DNA from: an uncultured Flavobacteriales bacterium
Lineage (GTDB): Bacteria; Bacteroidota; Bacteroidia; Flavobacteriales_D; Crocinitomicaceae
Direction of reading: 5' to 3'
NCBI GenBank assembly: GCA_903935095.1
Contig: CAIZQH010000010.1
Coordinates: forward strand, 1 to 58,707
DNA length: 58,707 nucleotides
Under the pieces are notes generated by a model that searched no databases, had not been told where the DNA came from, and was given only the letters and a program-made list of their open reading frames with translations. Of the stretch, positions 47,591 through 57,397 are shown one piece after another. Each line of letters begins with the position of its first letter. Within the stretch, counting starts at the first letter, position 1. The position numbers and the translations under genes were made by a program.

Positions 47591-50122
47591 ATGGAAGCGA
47601 AATTTTCACCTCGCGTAAAGGATTTAATTAGTCATAGCCGTGATGAGGCTGTTCGACTGATGAATGAATTCGTTGGCGCAGAGCATTTATTGTTGGGATT
47701 AATTCGCTTGAATGAGGGGACAGGAGTTCATATTTTACAAGAATTTAATTTGGATCTCCATCAAGTAAAAACGGAAGTAGAGAAGATTTTATCGAAATCC
47801 TCTGTGACTTATATCGCCAATCTCAATTTACCTTTATTAAAACAAACAGAAAATATCATCAAACAGTCTTATTTAGAGGCAAAGGAATTTAAGTCGCCTG
47901 TTATTGGGACCGAACACCTATTGTTGACCATTCTTCGAAACGAAGACAGTGTCGCTTGCCAAGTCTTAAATAAGTATGGAGTGATGTATGAAAATGCACG
48001 AGACGAATACGAAGTTATGTTAGAAGAACGCAAACAACCAAGAGCTGAATTCCCAAGTAATAGTGGTGGGGAAGAAGAAGAAAATTTCAGTGCTCCACGT
48101 AAACCAACTGATCCAAAATCGAAAACACCTGTATTAGATAATTTTGGGCGCGATTTAACCAAGATGGCGGAAGCTGGAAAATTGGATCCGATTGTTGGAC
48201 GCGAAAAAGAAATTGAGCGAGTGAGTCAAATTCTCTCTCGACGCAAGAAAAATAATCCAATTTTAATTGGTGAGCCTGGCGTTGGGAAAAGTGCGATTGC
48301 AGAAGGACTTGCTTTGCGTATCGTACAGCGAAAAGTATCGCGTATTTTATTCAATAAGCGCATTGTCTCTTTGGACCTCGCTTCGTTAGTTGCTGGAACA
48401 AAATACCGTGGTCAATTTGAGGAGCGCATGAAAGCGGTGATGCAGGAGATTGAAAAAAATCCAGACATCATTTTATTTATCGATGAAATCCATACCATTA
48501 TCGGTGCAGGTGGCGCAAGTGGATCCTTGGACGCTTCCAACATGTTTAAGCCAGCTTTGGCGCGTGGTGAAATGCAGGCGATTGGGGCGACCACATTAGA
48601 CGAGTATCGTCAATACATTGAGAAAGATGGGGCGTTAGAACGTCGCTTTCAAAAAGTAATCATCGAACCGACATCAGTGGATGAGACGATTCAAATTTTG
48701 AATAACATCAAAGAACGCTATGAAGAACACCACTCGGTGACTTACACACCAGAAGCCATTGCATCTTGTGTGAAATTAACGGAACGCTATATTACGGATC
48801 GACACCTTCCAGATAAAGCAATTGATGCCTTAGATGAGGTTGGTTCCCGTGTACATATTACCAACATCAACGTTCCGCAAGAAATTGTGGATATTGAAGG
48901 TCAAATCGAAGGATTAAAAGAGCAAAAAGCAGAAGTGATTCGCTCACAACAATATGAAAAAGCTGCAGAATTACGCGATAATGAGCGTAAATTACAGGAA
49001 CGACTAGAAGCGGCGAAAACGAAGTGGGAGGAAGAATCCAAAAATAACCGTGTTGTTGTAACGGAAGAACATGTGGCGGAAGTTGTTTCCATGATGTGTG
49101 GCATTCCTGTGACGAAAGTTTCGGAGTCCGAAATGGGTAAATTGGTGAAAATGGCCGAATCCATTCGCGGGAAAATTGTAGGTCAAGATGAAGCGGTCGA
49201 GAAGGTGGTGAAAGCCATTCAACGTAACCGTGCCGGATTAAAAGATCCAAATAAACCAATCGGTTCCTTCTTTTTCTTAGGTCCAACGGGTGTCGGAAAA
49301 ACGCAATTAGCGAAAGTCCTTGCACGCAACTTATTTGATTCAGATGACGCATTAATTCGCATCGATATGTCTGAATACATGGAGAAATTCTCGATCTCTC
49401 GCTTAGTGGGAGCGCCTCCGGGATATGTTGGATATGAAGAAGGTGGACAATTAACCGAAAAAGTGCGCCGCAAGCCTTACGCAATCATTTTGTTAGACGA
49501 AATCGAGAAAGCACATCCAGATGTGTTTAACTTGTTGTTGCAAGTGTTAGACGATGGACACATGACGGACGGACTCGGACGTAAAATTGACTTTAAGAAT
49601 ACGATTCTCATCATGACATCCAATATTGGCGCACGTCAGTTAGCGGATTTCGGAACAGGTGTTGGATTCGGAACGAAATCACAAGAAGAGGCAAAAGAAA
49701 CGAATTCGAAATCGGTGATTCAAAATGCCTTGAGAAAAGCCTTCTCTCCTGAGTTTTTGAACCGCGTTGATGACATGATCATATTTAAATCGTTGAGTCG
49801 TGAGAGCATTCATAAAATCATCGACATCGAATTGGAGAAATTACATGAGCGCATTAAAGGGATGGGGTATTTCGTGGAAAGCACTGAAAAAGCGAAAGAC
49901 TTTATTTTGGAGAAAGGATACGATGAGAAATTTGGTGCACGTCCAATGAAACGAGCAATTCAGAAATTCATCGAAGATCCATTGGCTGAGGAAATCATCA
50001 ATGCGAATTTGGTGGAAGGCGATACGATTTTACTTGACCACGAAGATGGGAAAGAGGAATTGAAAGTAACCATCAAAAAACCGAAAGCGCCGAAGAAAAG
50101 CGCAGATAAAAAAGAATCTTAA
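47591..50122 (+). CDS. clpC: ClpC-type AAA+ unfoldase
   Basis: ClpC feeds proteins to ClpP and takes substrates from adaptors such as ClpS (encoded at 30.8 kb). The start at 47591 (MEAKFSPRVKDLIS) follows the promoter box; the frame is open eight codons earlier. Domains: two Clp_N repeats (about 1-145), first AAA+ with GEPGVGKSAIAEG, a UVR-type middle region (SQQYEKAAELRDNERKLQER, about 450-470) that marks ClpC rather than ClpB, second AAA+ with GPTGVGKTQLAKVLARN, and a ClpB_D2 end with a Lys-rich tail. Length 843 residues. A terminator follows. Confidence 0.96.
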   Translation: MEAKFSPRVKDLISHSRDEAVRLMNEFVGAEHLLLGLIRLNEGTGVHILQEFNLDLHQVKTEVEKILSKSSVTYIANLNLPLLKQTENIIKQSYLEAKEFKSPVIGTEHLLLTILRNEDSVACQVLNKYGVMYENARDEYEVMLEERKQPRAEFPSNSGGEEEENFSAPRKPTDPKSKTPVLDNFGRDLTKMAEAGKLDPIVGREKEIERVSQILSRRKKNNPILIGEPGVGKSAIAEGLALRIVQRKVSRILFNKRIVSLDLASLVAGTKYRGQFEERMKAVMQEIEKNPDIILFIDEIHTIIGAGGASGSLDASNMFKPALARGEMQAIGATTLDEYRQYIEKDGALERRFQKVIIEPTSVDETIQILNNIKERYEEHHSVTYTPEAIASCVKLTERYITDRHLPDKAIDALDEVGSRVHITNINVPQEIVDIEGQIEGLKEQKAEVIRSQQYEKAAELRDNERKLQERLEAAKTKWEEESKNNRVVVTEEHVAEVVSMMCGIPVTKVSESEMGKLVKMAESIRGKIVGQDEAVEKVVKAIQRNRAGLKDPNKPIGSFFFLGPTGVGKTQLAKVLARNLFDSDDALIRIDMSEYMEKFSISRLVGAPPGYVGYEEGGQLTEKVRRKPYAIILLDEIEKAHPDVFNLLLQVLDDGHMTDGLGRKIDFKNTILIMTSNIGARQLADFGTGVGFGTKSQEEAKETNSKSVIQNALRKAFSPEFLNRVDDMIIFKSLSRESIHKIIDIELEKLHERIKGMGYFVESTEKAKDFILEKGYDEKFGARPMKRAIQKFIEDPLAEEIINANLVEGDTILLDHEDGKEELKVTIKKPKAPKKSADKKES

Positions 50123-50130
50123 ATACCAGA

Positions 50131-50158
50131 AAAGCGAGTGAAAACTCGCTTTTTTTTC
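50131..50158 (+). terminator. Rho-independent terminator after clpC
   Basis: The stem AAAGCGAG / CTCGCTTT (50131-50152, 6-base loop) is followed by a T-run. It ends five bases before the TTG start of the next gene, so that gene needs its own or read-through transcription. Confidence 0.88.
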
Positions 50159-50163
50159 TAGTT

Positions 50164-50688
50164 TTGACCGTAGAAGAAGCATTAATCAATCGTGTTAAAG
50201 AACCGAAGTTCACAGAATGGCATCGGAATTTCGTTTCGTATCCTGAACAGATTCCAGATTTGGTGGAATTAGCGCTTGGCTCAAAAAAAGCACCTTTGCC
50301 TGCACATGCTTCGTGGTTGCTGATTCACCTCGCGAAAGCAGATTGGACCTTGTTGGCATCCTACGAACATGCGTTTATCGATCATTTTCTCGTTTCAACA
50401 CATCAATCCATCTTGCGCAATTTATTGGTAACGCTCTTGGAATTCCCCTTAACAGATTACCGCGAAAGTGAAGTGTTGGATGCCTTAATTGCGCACCTGA
50501 AAAACGAAGAAGATAAAGTAGCTTTGCGCGTTTATTCCCTGTACAAACTTGCGGAATTCGTACAACGCTATCCGGAGATCAAAACAGAAATTGATGCGGT
50601 GCTCGAACTCATTCAAGATAATCCCATGTCACCGTTCATGAAAGTGGGTATTCGTCATTTCAAGGAAATGTGTCGAAAGTTCGGCTAG
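50164..50688 (+). CDS. Helical-repeat (HEAT-like) protein, function unknown
   Basis: A 174-residue cytoplasmic protein with paired helices of HEAT type: PAHASWLLIHLAKAD, HQSILRNLLVTLLEFP, ESEVLDALIAHLKNEEDKVA, RVYSLYKLAEFVQRYPEIK. The start is TTG at 50164; no in-frame ATG exists until near the end of the protein. The clpC terminator sits immediately upstream, leaving no room for a normal promoter, so expression may depend on read-through. No named family recognised. It converges with the nitroreductase gene with one base between stops. Confidence 0.7.
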   Translation: MTVEEALINRVKEPKFTEWHRNFVSYPEQIPDLVELALGSKKAPLPAHASWLLIHLAKADWTLLASYEHAFIDHFLVSTHQSILRNLLVTLLEFPLTDYRESEVLDALIAHLKNEEDKVALRVYSLYKLAEFVQRYPEIKTEIDAVLELIQDNPMSPFMKVGIRHFKEMCRKFG

Positions 50689-50689
50689 A

Positions 50690-51409
50690 TTAGTGTGTGA
50701 AAATCACTTCTTCGTTTGGAACCCGCATTCTTGGACCCCAAATTCCTGGTTCCGTTCCAAGTCCAACAGAAATAACCATATTGATTTCGGCACCTCTTGG
50801 TAAGTTTAACGCTTTCTTCACCCTTTTCTCATCAAATCCTTCCATTGGACAGGTATGAAATCCTTCCGCGGCGATTGACAACATAAACGTTTGAGCGGCC
50901 AATGCACATGATTTATGTACTCCAATACGTTGATTCGCGCTTCCTCCAGTTCGGACAAATGGTTTTCTCAGGCCAGCGAAGAAACTAATGCTGCGACGAA
51001 GCAAACTCATGAATCCAAATGGGTCGTTGGTGTATACAAGCGGCATTATTTTCCCATAGTAATTCATGCCCATTTTCTGTACTTTATCTGGCTCGCCTAC
51101 AATCGAGGATTTCACCATGTCCAAATTCCATTTCGCACGACTTTTCCATTTGTCTTTGCGGGTAACGAAAACCACCATTTGTTGTGCGGTTTGTGCGGCA
51201 CTTTGTCCTAGGCACAATGGAACAAAGGTCTCCAACATCTCCTTGGACTCTATCCAATGGAATTCCCAAAGTTGCATGTTGCTACTATTTGGAGAAAGAA
51301 TTGCTCGTTCGATACTTGTTTGAATAACTTCGTTTGGAACGGGTGTGTTTGCGTCAAATTTTCGGTTTGAGCGTCTGTATTCGATGATGCGTTGAAATTC
51401 TGTGTTCAT
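50690..51409 (-). CDS. Nitroreductase-family flavoprotein
   Basis: The FMN-binding nitroreductase fold is indicated by EYRRSNRKFDANTPVPNEVI, AILSPNSSNMQLWEFHWI, CALAAQTFMLSIAAEGFHTC and MVISVGLGTEPGIWGPRMR. At 239 residues it is slightly longer than typical. Substrate unknown. About 85 bases of repeats separate it from the upstream TraB gene. Confidence 0.88.
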   Translation of the reverse strand: MNTEFQRIIEYRRSNRKFDANTPVPNEVIQTSIERAILSPNSSNMQLWEFHWIESKEMLETFVPLCLGQSAAQTAQQMVVFVTRKDKWKSRAKWNLDMVKSSIVGEPDKVQKMGMNYYGKIMPLVYTNDPFGFMSLLRRSISFFAGLRKPFVRTGGSANQRIGVHKSCALAAQTFMLSIAAEGFHTCPMEGFDEKRVKKALNLPRGAEINMVISVGLGTEPGIWGPRMRVPNEEVIFTH

Positions 51410-51411
51410 GA

Positions 51412-51480
51412 GTTAATGTGCTAATATGCTAATGTGCTTCCGCCGCGGCGGAGTGCCAATTTGCTAATGTGCTAATTGGT
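51412..51480. repeat. GCTAATGTG tandem words around a perfect GC palindrome
   Basis: Several copies of (G)CTAATGTG flank the 14-bp perfect palindrome TCCGCCGCGGCGGA (51439-51452). The palindrome is almost the same as the one at 210-223, so the element is dispersed along the window. Located between the TraB and nitroreductase genes. Confidence 0.7.
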
Positions 51481-51494
51481 TTTTTGTTGATTGT

Positions 51495-52343
51495 TTAATC
51501 GTTAATGCCTGTTACTGAATATCCTTGTTTCTTTAATAATTCTAGTACGCCATTTGTTCCACCGAGGTGTCCGGCGCCGACAGCGATAAAGGTTGCTTCT
51601 TTGCTGATTTGTTTTTCAATAACGGGAATCCAATTGGCATTGCGGACATCTAAAAACCAATGATTGAATTCTGGAAGCATATCCGTTTCTTCCGAAATCA
51701 TTTTGTACAGGCCATTGATGTCTTCTTTTTCATAAAGGCTAAACATCTCATCAAATTCTGACATGTTGGAAAAATCATCCATAAATGGAAGTTGGTCTTT
51801 GATGCTGATGCGGTCAATCGTTTCCATTTGATACATGACTGTTTCAAGTCCAATGAGTGGCATTTTGTATTTTTTCGCCAGTTTATCGAACTCCATTTCA
51901 AAGGACTTTTGCTTTCCGATTTTTTCTTGAAGGACCACCGAGCTGAAAAAAAAAGGTTTCATGTGGGAGTATTGTTCAAACTTAGACTCTTTCCAAGAGA
52001 GGGAGTCCATGCAGTAGGATTTTAACTTGGTGTAAGATGAATCAGGCATATAATCCTTCAAGGTTCCACCATTCGGAAGCATGGTCATCTTTGCTAATTC
52101 GATTTTCTCAGACAAACTCATGTTTAAATCAATTTCCAAAGCAATTGTTCCACAGGACTTTAATGCATCCATCACTTTTTTTGGCATCTCAAAATCTTCT
52201 TTCGGCATGGTGTGAATGGTTCCGAAAAGATAGGAATCTTGTTTTAGGCCATTCCCTGAAATGCGGTAAAGTAATTGCGAATGAGCGCTTGTAAAGAGGA
52301 GTAAAATTCCAAAAAGAATCGAAAGGCGATGCGTTAATTTCAT
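51495..52343 (-). CDS. TraB/GumN family exported protein
   Basis: The signal peptide (LSILFGILLLFTSAHSQ) precedes the TraB/GumN (TIKI-like) fold: LYRISGNGLKQDSYLFGTIH, the ALEIDLNM segment and, near the end, FIAVGAGHLGGTNGVLELL. The conserved GTxH and GxxH motifs are those of the presumed metalloprotease site. Bacterial members are exported and their substrates are not known. Length 282 residues. A TAAATTTG box lies on the reverse strand at 52369-52362, 18 bases before the ATG. Confidence 0.9.
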   Translation of the reverse strand: MKLTHRLSILFGILLLFTSAHSQLLYRISGNGLKQDSYLFGTIHTMPKEDFEMPKKVMDALKSCGTIALEIDLNMSLSEKIELAKMTMLPNGGTLKDYMPDSSYTKLKSYCMDSLSWKESKFEQYSHMKPFFFSSVVLQEKIGKQKSFEMEFDKLAKKYKMPLIGLETVMYQMETIDRISIKDQLPFMDDFSNMSEFDEMFSLYEKEDINGLYKMISEETDMLPEFNHWFLDVRNANWIPVIEKQISKEATFIAVGAGHLGGTNGVLELLKKQGYSVTGIND

Positions 52344-52438
52344 ATACGTGTCTTAGTGCGACAAATTTACGGGGAAAATTCATTTACATCGGGTTTTACT
52401 GACAACTTTTCAAGGAATTAGTGAAACTTGCTGACACC

Positions 52439-52470
52439 TTGACTTAATTTTCACAATGGTCTTATCTTTG
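52439..52470 (+). promoter_or_regulatory. Promoter of the grpE-dnaJ operon
   Basis: TTG at 52439-52441 and TATCTTTG at 52463-52470 are 21 bases apart, a good Bacteroidota housekeeping promoter, 31 bases before the grpE ATG. No CIRCE-type inverted repeat was seen. Confidence 0.6.
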
Positions 52471-52501
52471 CAAACCCAAAAGCGAATTAAAATTTCAGAA
52501 T

Positions 52502-53056
52502 ATGTCAGAAGAGAAGGAAGAATTGAAAAATGACCAACATCAAGATCCAAAAGAGGAAACAACGGATGTGGTAGATTCTACGATGGAAGAAAATAAAGAG
52601 GAAGCTCCAAAAGAGTTGACAGCAGAAGAAAAGTATGCAGAGTTAAATGATCGTTACTTGCGTTTACATGCTGAATTTGATAATTTCAGAAAAAGAACAT
52701 ACAAAGAACGCATCGAATTAACAGCAACGGCAAATAAAGATTTATTAATCAGTTTATTACCTGTTATGGACAATTTCGAACGTGCGATTGTAACTAATGA
52801 AAAATTGGAGGATATTGCTCCAATGAAAGAAGGTTTTCATTTGATATACACCATGTTTAAAGGTATTTTAGATACCAAAGGATTAAAGCCAATGGAAGCG
52901 AAGGGGGCAACATTTGACAGTGATTTACACGAAGCAATTGCGAATATTCCAGCGCCTGACAAAAAGATGATTGGAAAAGTAATCGAAGACGTTGAGAAAG
53001 GATATTTTTTAAACGATAAAGTGATTCGTTTTGCGAAAGTAGTCGTAGGACAATAA
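52502..53056 (+). CDS. grpE: GrpE nucleotide-exchange factor
   Basis: GrpE releases ADP from DnaK. An acidic N-terminal coil (about 1-45) is followed by [20 protein letters not shown], the [12 protein letters not shown] helix and the beta end [19 protein letters not shown]. The 184-residue length is normal. It is 13 bases before dnaJ; dnaK is not in the window. Confidence 0.97.
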   Translation: MSEEKEELKNDQHQDPKEETTDVVDSTMEENKEEAPKELTAEEKYAELNDRYLRLHAEFDNFRKRTYKERIELTATANKDLLISLLPVMDNFERAIVTNEKLEDIAPMKEGFHLIYTMFKGILDTKGLKPMEAKGATFDSDLHEAIANIPAPDKKMIGKVIEDVEKGYFLNDKVIRFAKVVVGQ

Positions 53057-53069
53057 CGATACCCACATT

Positions 53070-54188
53070 ATGAGTCAAAAAAGAGATTATTACGAAGTAT
53101 TGGGTGTTTCCAAAAATGCGGATGAGGCTGAAATCAAAAAAGCCTACCGCAAATTGGCTATCAAGTTTCACCCGGATAAAAATCCGGATGATGCTTCAGC
53201 TGAGGACAAGTTTAAAGAAGCAGCGGAAGCATACGAAGTATTAAGCAACGGAGAAAAACGTGCGCAATACGACCGATTTGGACACGCAGGTATGGGTGGA
53301 CAAGGAGGTTTTAGCGGTGGTGGAATGAACATGGATGATATCTTCTCTCAATTTGGAGATATTTTTGGTGGCGCTTTTGGCGGAAGTTTCGGTGGAAGCA
53401 GAAGCGGCGGTGGATCAAGAACCGTTCGTGGAACGAATCTACGCGTGAAAATGAAATTGACCTTGGAGGAAATTTCCAATGGGGTAAAAAAGAAAATAAA
53501 GGTCAACAAATTGGTGAATGCCGAGGGAGTGACCTACAAAAATTGCCCGACCTGTAACGGGACGGGAAGAATTACACGTGTTGCTCAAACCTTCCTAGGT
53601 GCGATGCAAACACAATCCGCGTGTCATGTGTGTCAAGGAGCAGGGAAGTCCATCGACAAAAAACCGGCAGATGCGGATGCACAAGGATTGAAACGTCAAG
53701 AAGAAGTCATTGAGATCGAAATTCCAGCAGGTGTAGAGGAAGGCATGCAATTGAGCGTTCAAGGACGTGGGAATGCAGGTCCATTCAACGGTGTTGCGGG
53801 AGATTTAATCGTCGTAATCGAAGAATTGGAACACGAAGAATTACGCCGCGAAGGAGAAAATGTGCATTACGATGCCTACATTAATTTCGTGGATGCAGTT
53901 TTGGGTGAATCTATTGAAGTTCCAACTATTGGCGGAAAAGCAAAGATCAAAGTCGAACCAGGAACACAAAGCGGAAAAGTACTTCGCTTGCGTGGAAAAG
54001 GATTGCCAAGTGTGCAAGGATATGCAACAGGAGATCAGTTTGTTCATATTCATATTTACACACCTGTGAGCGTTTCCAAAGAAGAGAAAGAAATTTTGGA
54101 GAAATTAAAAGAAAGTGAGAACTTTAGTCCGAGCGCAGCACAGAAAGAAAAAGGATTCTTCAAGCGCATGCGCGACATGTTCCATTGA
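53070..54188 (+). CDS. dnaJ: DnaJ co-chaperone with a half-size zinc domain
   Basis: The J domain ([26 protein letters not shown]), a Gly-rich linker and the two C-terminal substrate-binding domains are standard for a type I DnaJ of 372 residues. The zinc domain normally has four C-x-x-C-x-G-x-G motifs; here only two remain (CPTCNGTG at 159-166 and CHVCQGAG at 185-192), enough for a single zinc ion. I recall the same reduction in other flavobacterial DnaJ sequences. The stop overlaps the ATG of the CPBP protease gene (ATGA). Confidence 0.95.
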   Translation: MSQKRDYYEVLGVSKNADEAEIKKAYRKLAIKFHPDKNPDDASAEDKFKEAAEAYEVLSNGEKRAQYDRFGHAGMGGQGGFSGGGMNMDDIFSQFGDIFGGAFGGSFGGSRSGGGSRTVRGTNLRVKMKLTLEEISNGVKKKIKVNKLVNAEGVTYKNCPTCNGTGRITRVAQTFLGAMQTQSACHVCQGAGKSIDKKPADADAQGLKRQEEVIEIEIPAGVEEGMQLSVQGRGNAGPFNGVAGDLIVVIEELEHEELRREGENVHYDAYINFVDAVLGESIEVPTIGGKAKIKVEPGTQSGKVLRLRGKGLPSVQGYATGDQFVHIHIYTPVSVSKEEKEILEKLKESENFSPSAAQKEKGFFKRMRDMFH

Positions 54189-55105
54189 TGAAATTTATTG
54201 ATTTAGCTGAAAACGGAAACAATTCATCTCTGACTTATGTCAGTGGAATTCTTCTGATATTCATTTTATATTTTTTAGGAAGCTTGGGAATTTTGGTGGA
54301 CATACACTTTAATTTTCCTAGTTTGTCCATTGAATCCATGGACGCACAGTTCTATCAAACGATGGGACATACCCGATTTTTATTCTGGGTCCTTTTTCCA
54401 TATCTGCTGGTGTTTATCGGCGTTTTATTTCATCATCAATGGATGCATCAGCGTCCTTTGCTTCAGGCTTTCACATCGATGGAGACCTTCCGTTGGAAAC
54501 GCTTGTTCTTTGCCTTCTTTTTCATCATTGTCGTAATGGTTGGTCTGATGTCCATTCAGATATATGCAGATTCCTTCGGTCACGGACAATCCTTTGAATT
54601 TCAATTCGATTCTGTGAAGTTTTTTCCATTGTTAGTGGTTAGTTTACTCATGCTGTCTATTCAAACAGCCTGCGAAGAATTGTTGTTTCGTTCATATTTG
54701 TTAAAAGGATTGAAATTACGCATCAAACGAACCGGGACATCCATCTTGATCAGTTCACTGATGTTTGGGCTCATGCATATTGGAAATCCAGAAGTACAAG
54801 AGTTGGGTTACCATATGCTTGTTTATTACGTCTTGTCCGGATTGTTTTTAGCGCTCATCACTACAGTCGATGACGGACTCGAATTGGCGATTGGCTATCA
54901 CTTTGCAAATAATTTAATTGCGGCTATTTTCGTGACAACAGATTGGCAAGTCTTCCGAACGGATGCACTCTTTTTGAATCACCAGGAGCCGGATAGCGGT
55001 TGGTCATCACTCATCTTTCTGTTAATTCTTCTTCCATCGCTGTTTGTGATCTTCAAACGCATCTACAAGTGGCCAAGTTGGAAAGAAATCATGCAAAGCA
55101 TGTAG
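54185..55105 (+). CDS. CPBP-family intramembrane glutamic protease
   Basis: A polytopic protein of 306 residues with about eight helices. The catalytic motifs are [13 protein letters not shown] (Glu-Glu-x-x-x-Arg), [10 protein letters not shown] and HFANNLIA. The family includes CAAX prenyl proteases and bacterial immunity or maturation enzymes; the substrate is unknown. Translationally coupled to dnaJ by an ATGA overlap. Confidence 0.9.
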   Translation: MMKFIDLAENGNNSSLTYVSGILLIFILYFLGSLGILVDIHFNFPSLSIESMDAQFYQTMGHTRFLFWVLFPYLLVFIGVLFHHQWMHQRPLLQAFTSMETFRWKRLFFAFFFIIVVMVGLMSIQIYADSFGHGQSFEFQFDSVKFFPLLVVSLLMLSIQTACEELLFRSYLLKGLKLRIKRTGTSILISSLMFGLMHIGNPEVQELGYHMLVYYVLSGLFLALITTVDDGLELAIGYHFANNLIAAIFVTTDWQVFRTDALFLNHQEPDSGWSSLIFLLILLPSLFVIFKRIYKWPSWKEIMQSM

Positions 55106-55138
55106 GAATTCTCCGCTTTTTTTTAGCTTTACCTTGTT

Positions 55139-56065
55139 ATGTTAGAAATCAACAATCTTTGTAAGTCCTTTCAGCGGAAAATCGCACTTGATGAGGTGAG
55201 TTTGACCGTTGGAAAAGGAGAAATATATGGCTTGCTTGGTCCGAATGGAGCAGGGAAGACCACGTTGATTCGAATCATCAATCAGATTTTAGAGGCGGAC
55301 CGCGGAACGATTCGCATGAACGGACAATTGATGACGCAAAGTCAGCTGGCAAACATCGGCTATTTACCGGAGGAACGTGGCTTGTATAAAAATATGCAGG
55401 TCGAGGAACAATTGATTTTTTTAGCGCAACTGCGTGGCTTGACAAAAAAGGAAGCACAACGAAACGTGAGTCACTGGTTGAGTAAATTCGGCATTCAAGA
55501 CTGGCGATCGAAGCGCGTGGAGTCCTTGTCCAAAGGAATGGCCCAAAAAGTACAATTCATTGCCGCATTGGTGCACGATCCGCAGTTGTTGGTCTTAGAT
55601 GAACCCTTGAGTGGATTCGATCCAGTGAATGTGGAATTGATTTTAACCGAAATGAAAGAATTGAAGGAAAGTGGCAAAACCATTATCCTCTCTACACATA
55701 ACATGCAAAGTGTAGACGAAATCTGTGACCGCGCTAGTTTGATTCATGAATCAAAAAAATTAGCAGAAGACACCGTTTGGAATTTACGTGAGCAGCACAA
55801 CCAAGGTGAGTACATGGTTCGATTCAAAGGAAACATGATTGGTTTCGTGAATGCACTTTGGACAGACTTTGAATTACTTGGACACGAAGAAATTGGTGAA
55901 AATCGATTTTTAGCAAAATTAAAAATGCGTGGAGCAAGTCAAATGAACGATTTAATCAATGCCTTGGTTGGAAAAGTAGAAATCGAATTGTTGGAGAAAA
56001 AACTACCATCCATGCAAGAAGTATTTATTGACATTATTCGCGGAAAGGAGGAAGTACATGGGTAA
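55139..56065 (+). CDS. ABC-2 exporter ATP-binding protein (NatA-like)
   Basis: A 308-residue ATPase subunit: Walker A GPNGAGKTTLIRI, signature SLSKGMAQKVQ, Walker B LLVLDEPLSGFDP and the H-loop STHN. A C-terminal DUF4162-like extension follows (about 215-308). Its end overlaps the permease start by eight bases. Export substrate unknown; NatA-type ATPases often drive sodium or drug export. Confidence 0.93.
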   Translation: MLEINNLCKSFQRKIALDEVSLTVGKGEIYGLLGPNGAGKTTLIRIINQILEADRGTIRMNGQLMTQSQLANIGYLPEERGLYKNMQVEEQLIFLAQLRGLTKKEAQRNVSHWLSKFGIQDWRSKRVESLSKGMAQKVQFIAALVHDPQLLVLDEPLSGFDPVNVELILTEMKELKESGKTIILSTHNMQSVDEICDRASLIHESKKLAEDTVWNLREQHNQGEYMVRFKGNMIGFVNALWTDFELLGHEEIGENRFLAKLKMRGASQMNDLINALVGKVEIELLEKKLPSMQEVFIDIIRGKEEVHG

Positions 56066-57386
56066 TTTCTGGTTACTTACGAAAAGAGAATGGTCTGAGC
56101 GTGTGATGAACCGTACCTTCTTGTGGATGTTGTTCATTGGTCCATTAGTCTGTTTGCTGATGTTGTCCTTTTTGTTCAAAGCAGGCGATGAAGGTAAAAA
56201 CAGCATCAATGTCTTGATTGTCGATCCGGCGGAATTGATGGATCACCGTGTGATGGCGCAAGCTGAACATGAAGTGCATTATTTCTTCATTGACGATTAT
56301 GTAGAAATTGAAGAATTTCGCGATGGCTCGCAATACCAGAAGTTCGATGCGATGGTTGAAATCAATGAGAAAATTCTGATGAACAAAAAAGCATTTGTCT
56401 TTTACCGCGCTTCCCCTTCGATGGATGTCAAAATGCAATTGAAATTCCAAATGGAACGACGCATCGAAGAATTGGTGGTGGAATCCTTCACCAATTTATC
56501 CATCGATAACTTCCGACGCATCAAACAGCCGTTGATCATGGATTTCCGCAATGTCTATGATCCCAAGAATGAATCGAGTGACTTAGAAAGTTGGGTTGGA
56601 TTCGTTTTCGGTGGATTGATCTTCCTGTTCATCGGAATTTTCGGAATGACCATTCTACGCAGTACAGCGAAGGAAAAAAGCAATCGCATCGTGGAGGTCT
56701 TGCTTTCAGCGGTCAAACCACGTCAATTGATGTTGGGTAAAATGACTGGAATTGCACTTGCGGCATTATTCCAATTAGCAATTTGGTCCGTATTGATCGC
56801 TTGCGGATTGTGGATCTTGAGACAAACCATTTTCCCAGATATGATGAATCCAGCGAACTGGCAAGGCATTCAAATGGCTGCGGATGTACAAAATCAAGTG
56901 GTCATGGCGCGGGAAGGATTGAGCAATAATCCAGTCTTGGACTTGGTATATGCACGCATCGATTACGCATGGATGAGTGTGCACTTTGTCTTTTTCTTTG
57001 TGGCGGCGTATTATTTTTATGGTGCCTTTTTTAGTATGATTGGTGCCATGACCGGAACAGAAAGCGATGGACAACAATTTGTCATGCCGATTTTACTGTT
57101 GCTTGGATTCTCCATTTTATCCGGTTACATGTACATTCATTATCCCGATTCAACGTTTGCAACATGGATAAGTTATTTGCCATTTACCGCACCGATGGTG
57201 GTGATGATTCAACTCGCACAAGGCGTTCCGATTGAGTCCTATTATTTGATTTGGATTCATTGGTTGATCATTGTTCTTTCCGCGGTATTGATGTTGCAAG
57301 TCGCTGGGAAATTGTACAAAAACGGCATTCTTCAATTTGGACATCGATTGCGACTCTCACAATTCTGGCGCATGTTCAAATCTTAA
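56058..57386 (+). CDS. ABC-2 type permease (NatB-like)
   Basis: I start at 56058 (MGNFWLLTKREWSERVMNRT). The rare strong Shine-Dalgarno AAAGGAGGAA sits just upstream inside the ATPase gene. An N-terminal helix is followed by a large extracytoplasmic domain (about 45-175), then at least five helices from about 180 (SWVGFVFGGLIFLFIGIFGM) onward, with SNRIVEVLLSAVKPRQLMLGK typical of this family. 442 residues. It forms the transporter with the ATPase encoded just before it. Confidence 0.92.
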   Translation: MGNFWLLTKREWSERVMNRTFLWMLFIGPLVCLLMLSFLFKAGDEGKNSINVLIVDPAELMDHRVMAQAEHEVHYFFIDDYVEIEEFRDGSQYQKFDAMVEINEKILMNKKAFVFYRASPSMDVKMQLKFQMERRIEELVVESFTNLSIDNFRRIKQPLIMDFRNVYDPKNESSDLESWVGFVFGGLIFLFIGIFGMTILRSTAKEKSNRIVEVLLSAVKPRQLMLGKMTGIALAALFQLAIWSVLIACGLWILRQTIFPDMMNPANWQGIQMAADVQNQVVMAREGLSNNPVLDLVYARIDYAWMSVHFVFFFVAAYYFYGAFFSMIGAMTGTESDGQQFVMPILLLLGFSILSGYMYIHYPDSTFATWISYLPFTAPMVVMIQLAQGVPIESYYLIWIHWLIIVLSAVLMLQVAGKLYKNGILQFGHRLRLSQFWRMFKS

Positions 57387-57397
57387 TTCGAAACGCG

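Noticed and set aside
48867..49484. 205-codon antisense ORF inside clpC
   Set aside because: It mirrors the strongly conserved ClpC coding sequence, has no recognisable domain and no promoter; a shadow ORF.
52439..52501. CIRCE-type heat-shock operator before grpE
   Set aside because: No TTAGCACTC-N9-GAGTGCTAA-like inverted repeat is present.
57251..57397. N-terminal extension of the Ppx/GppA gene
   Set aside because: The extra 49 codons lie inside the permease gene; the conserved fold begins exactly at the ATG at 57398.
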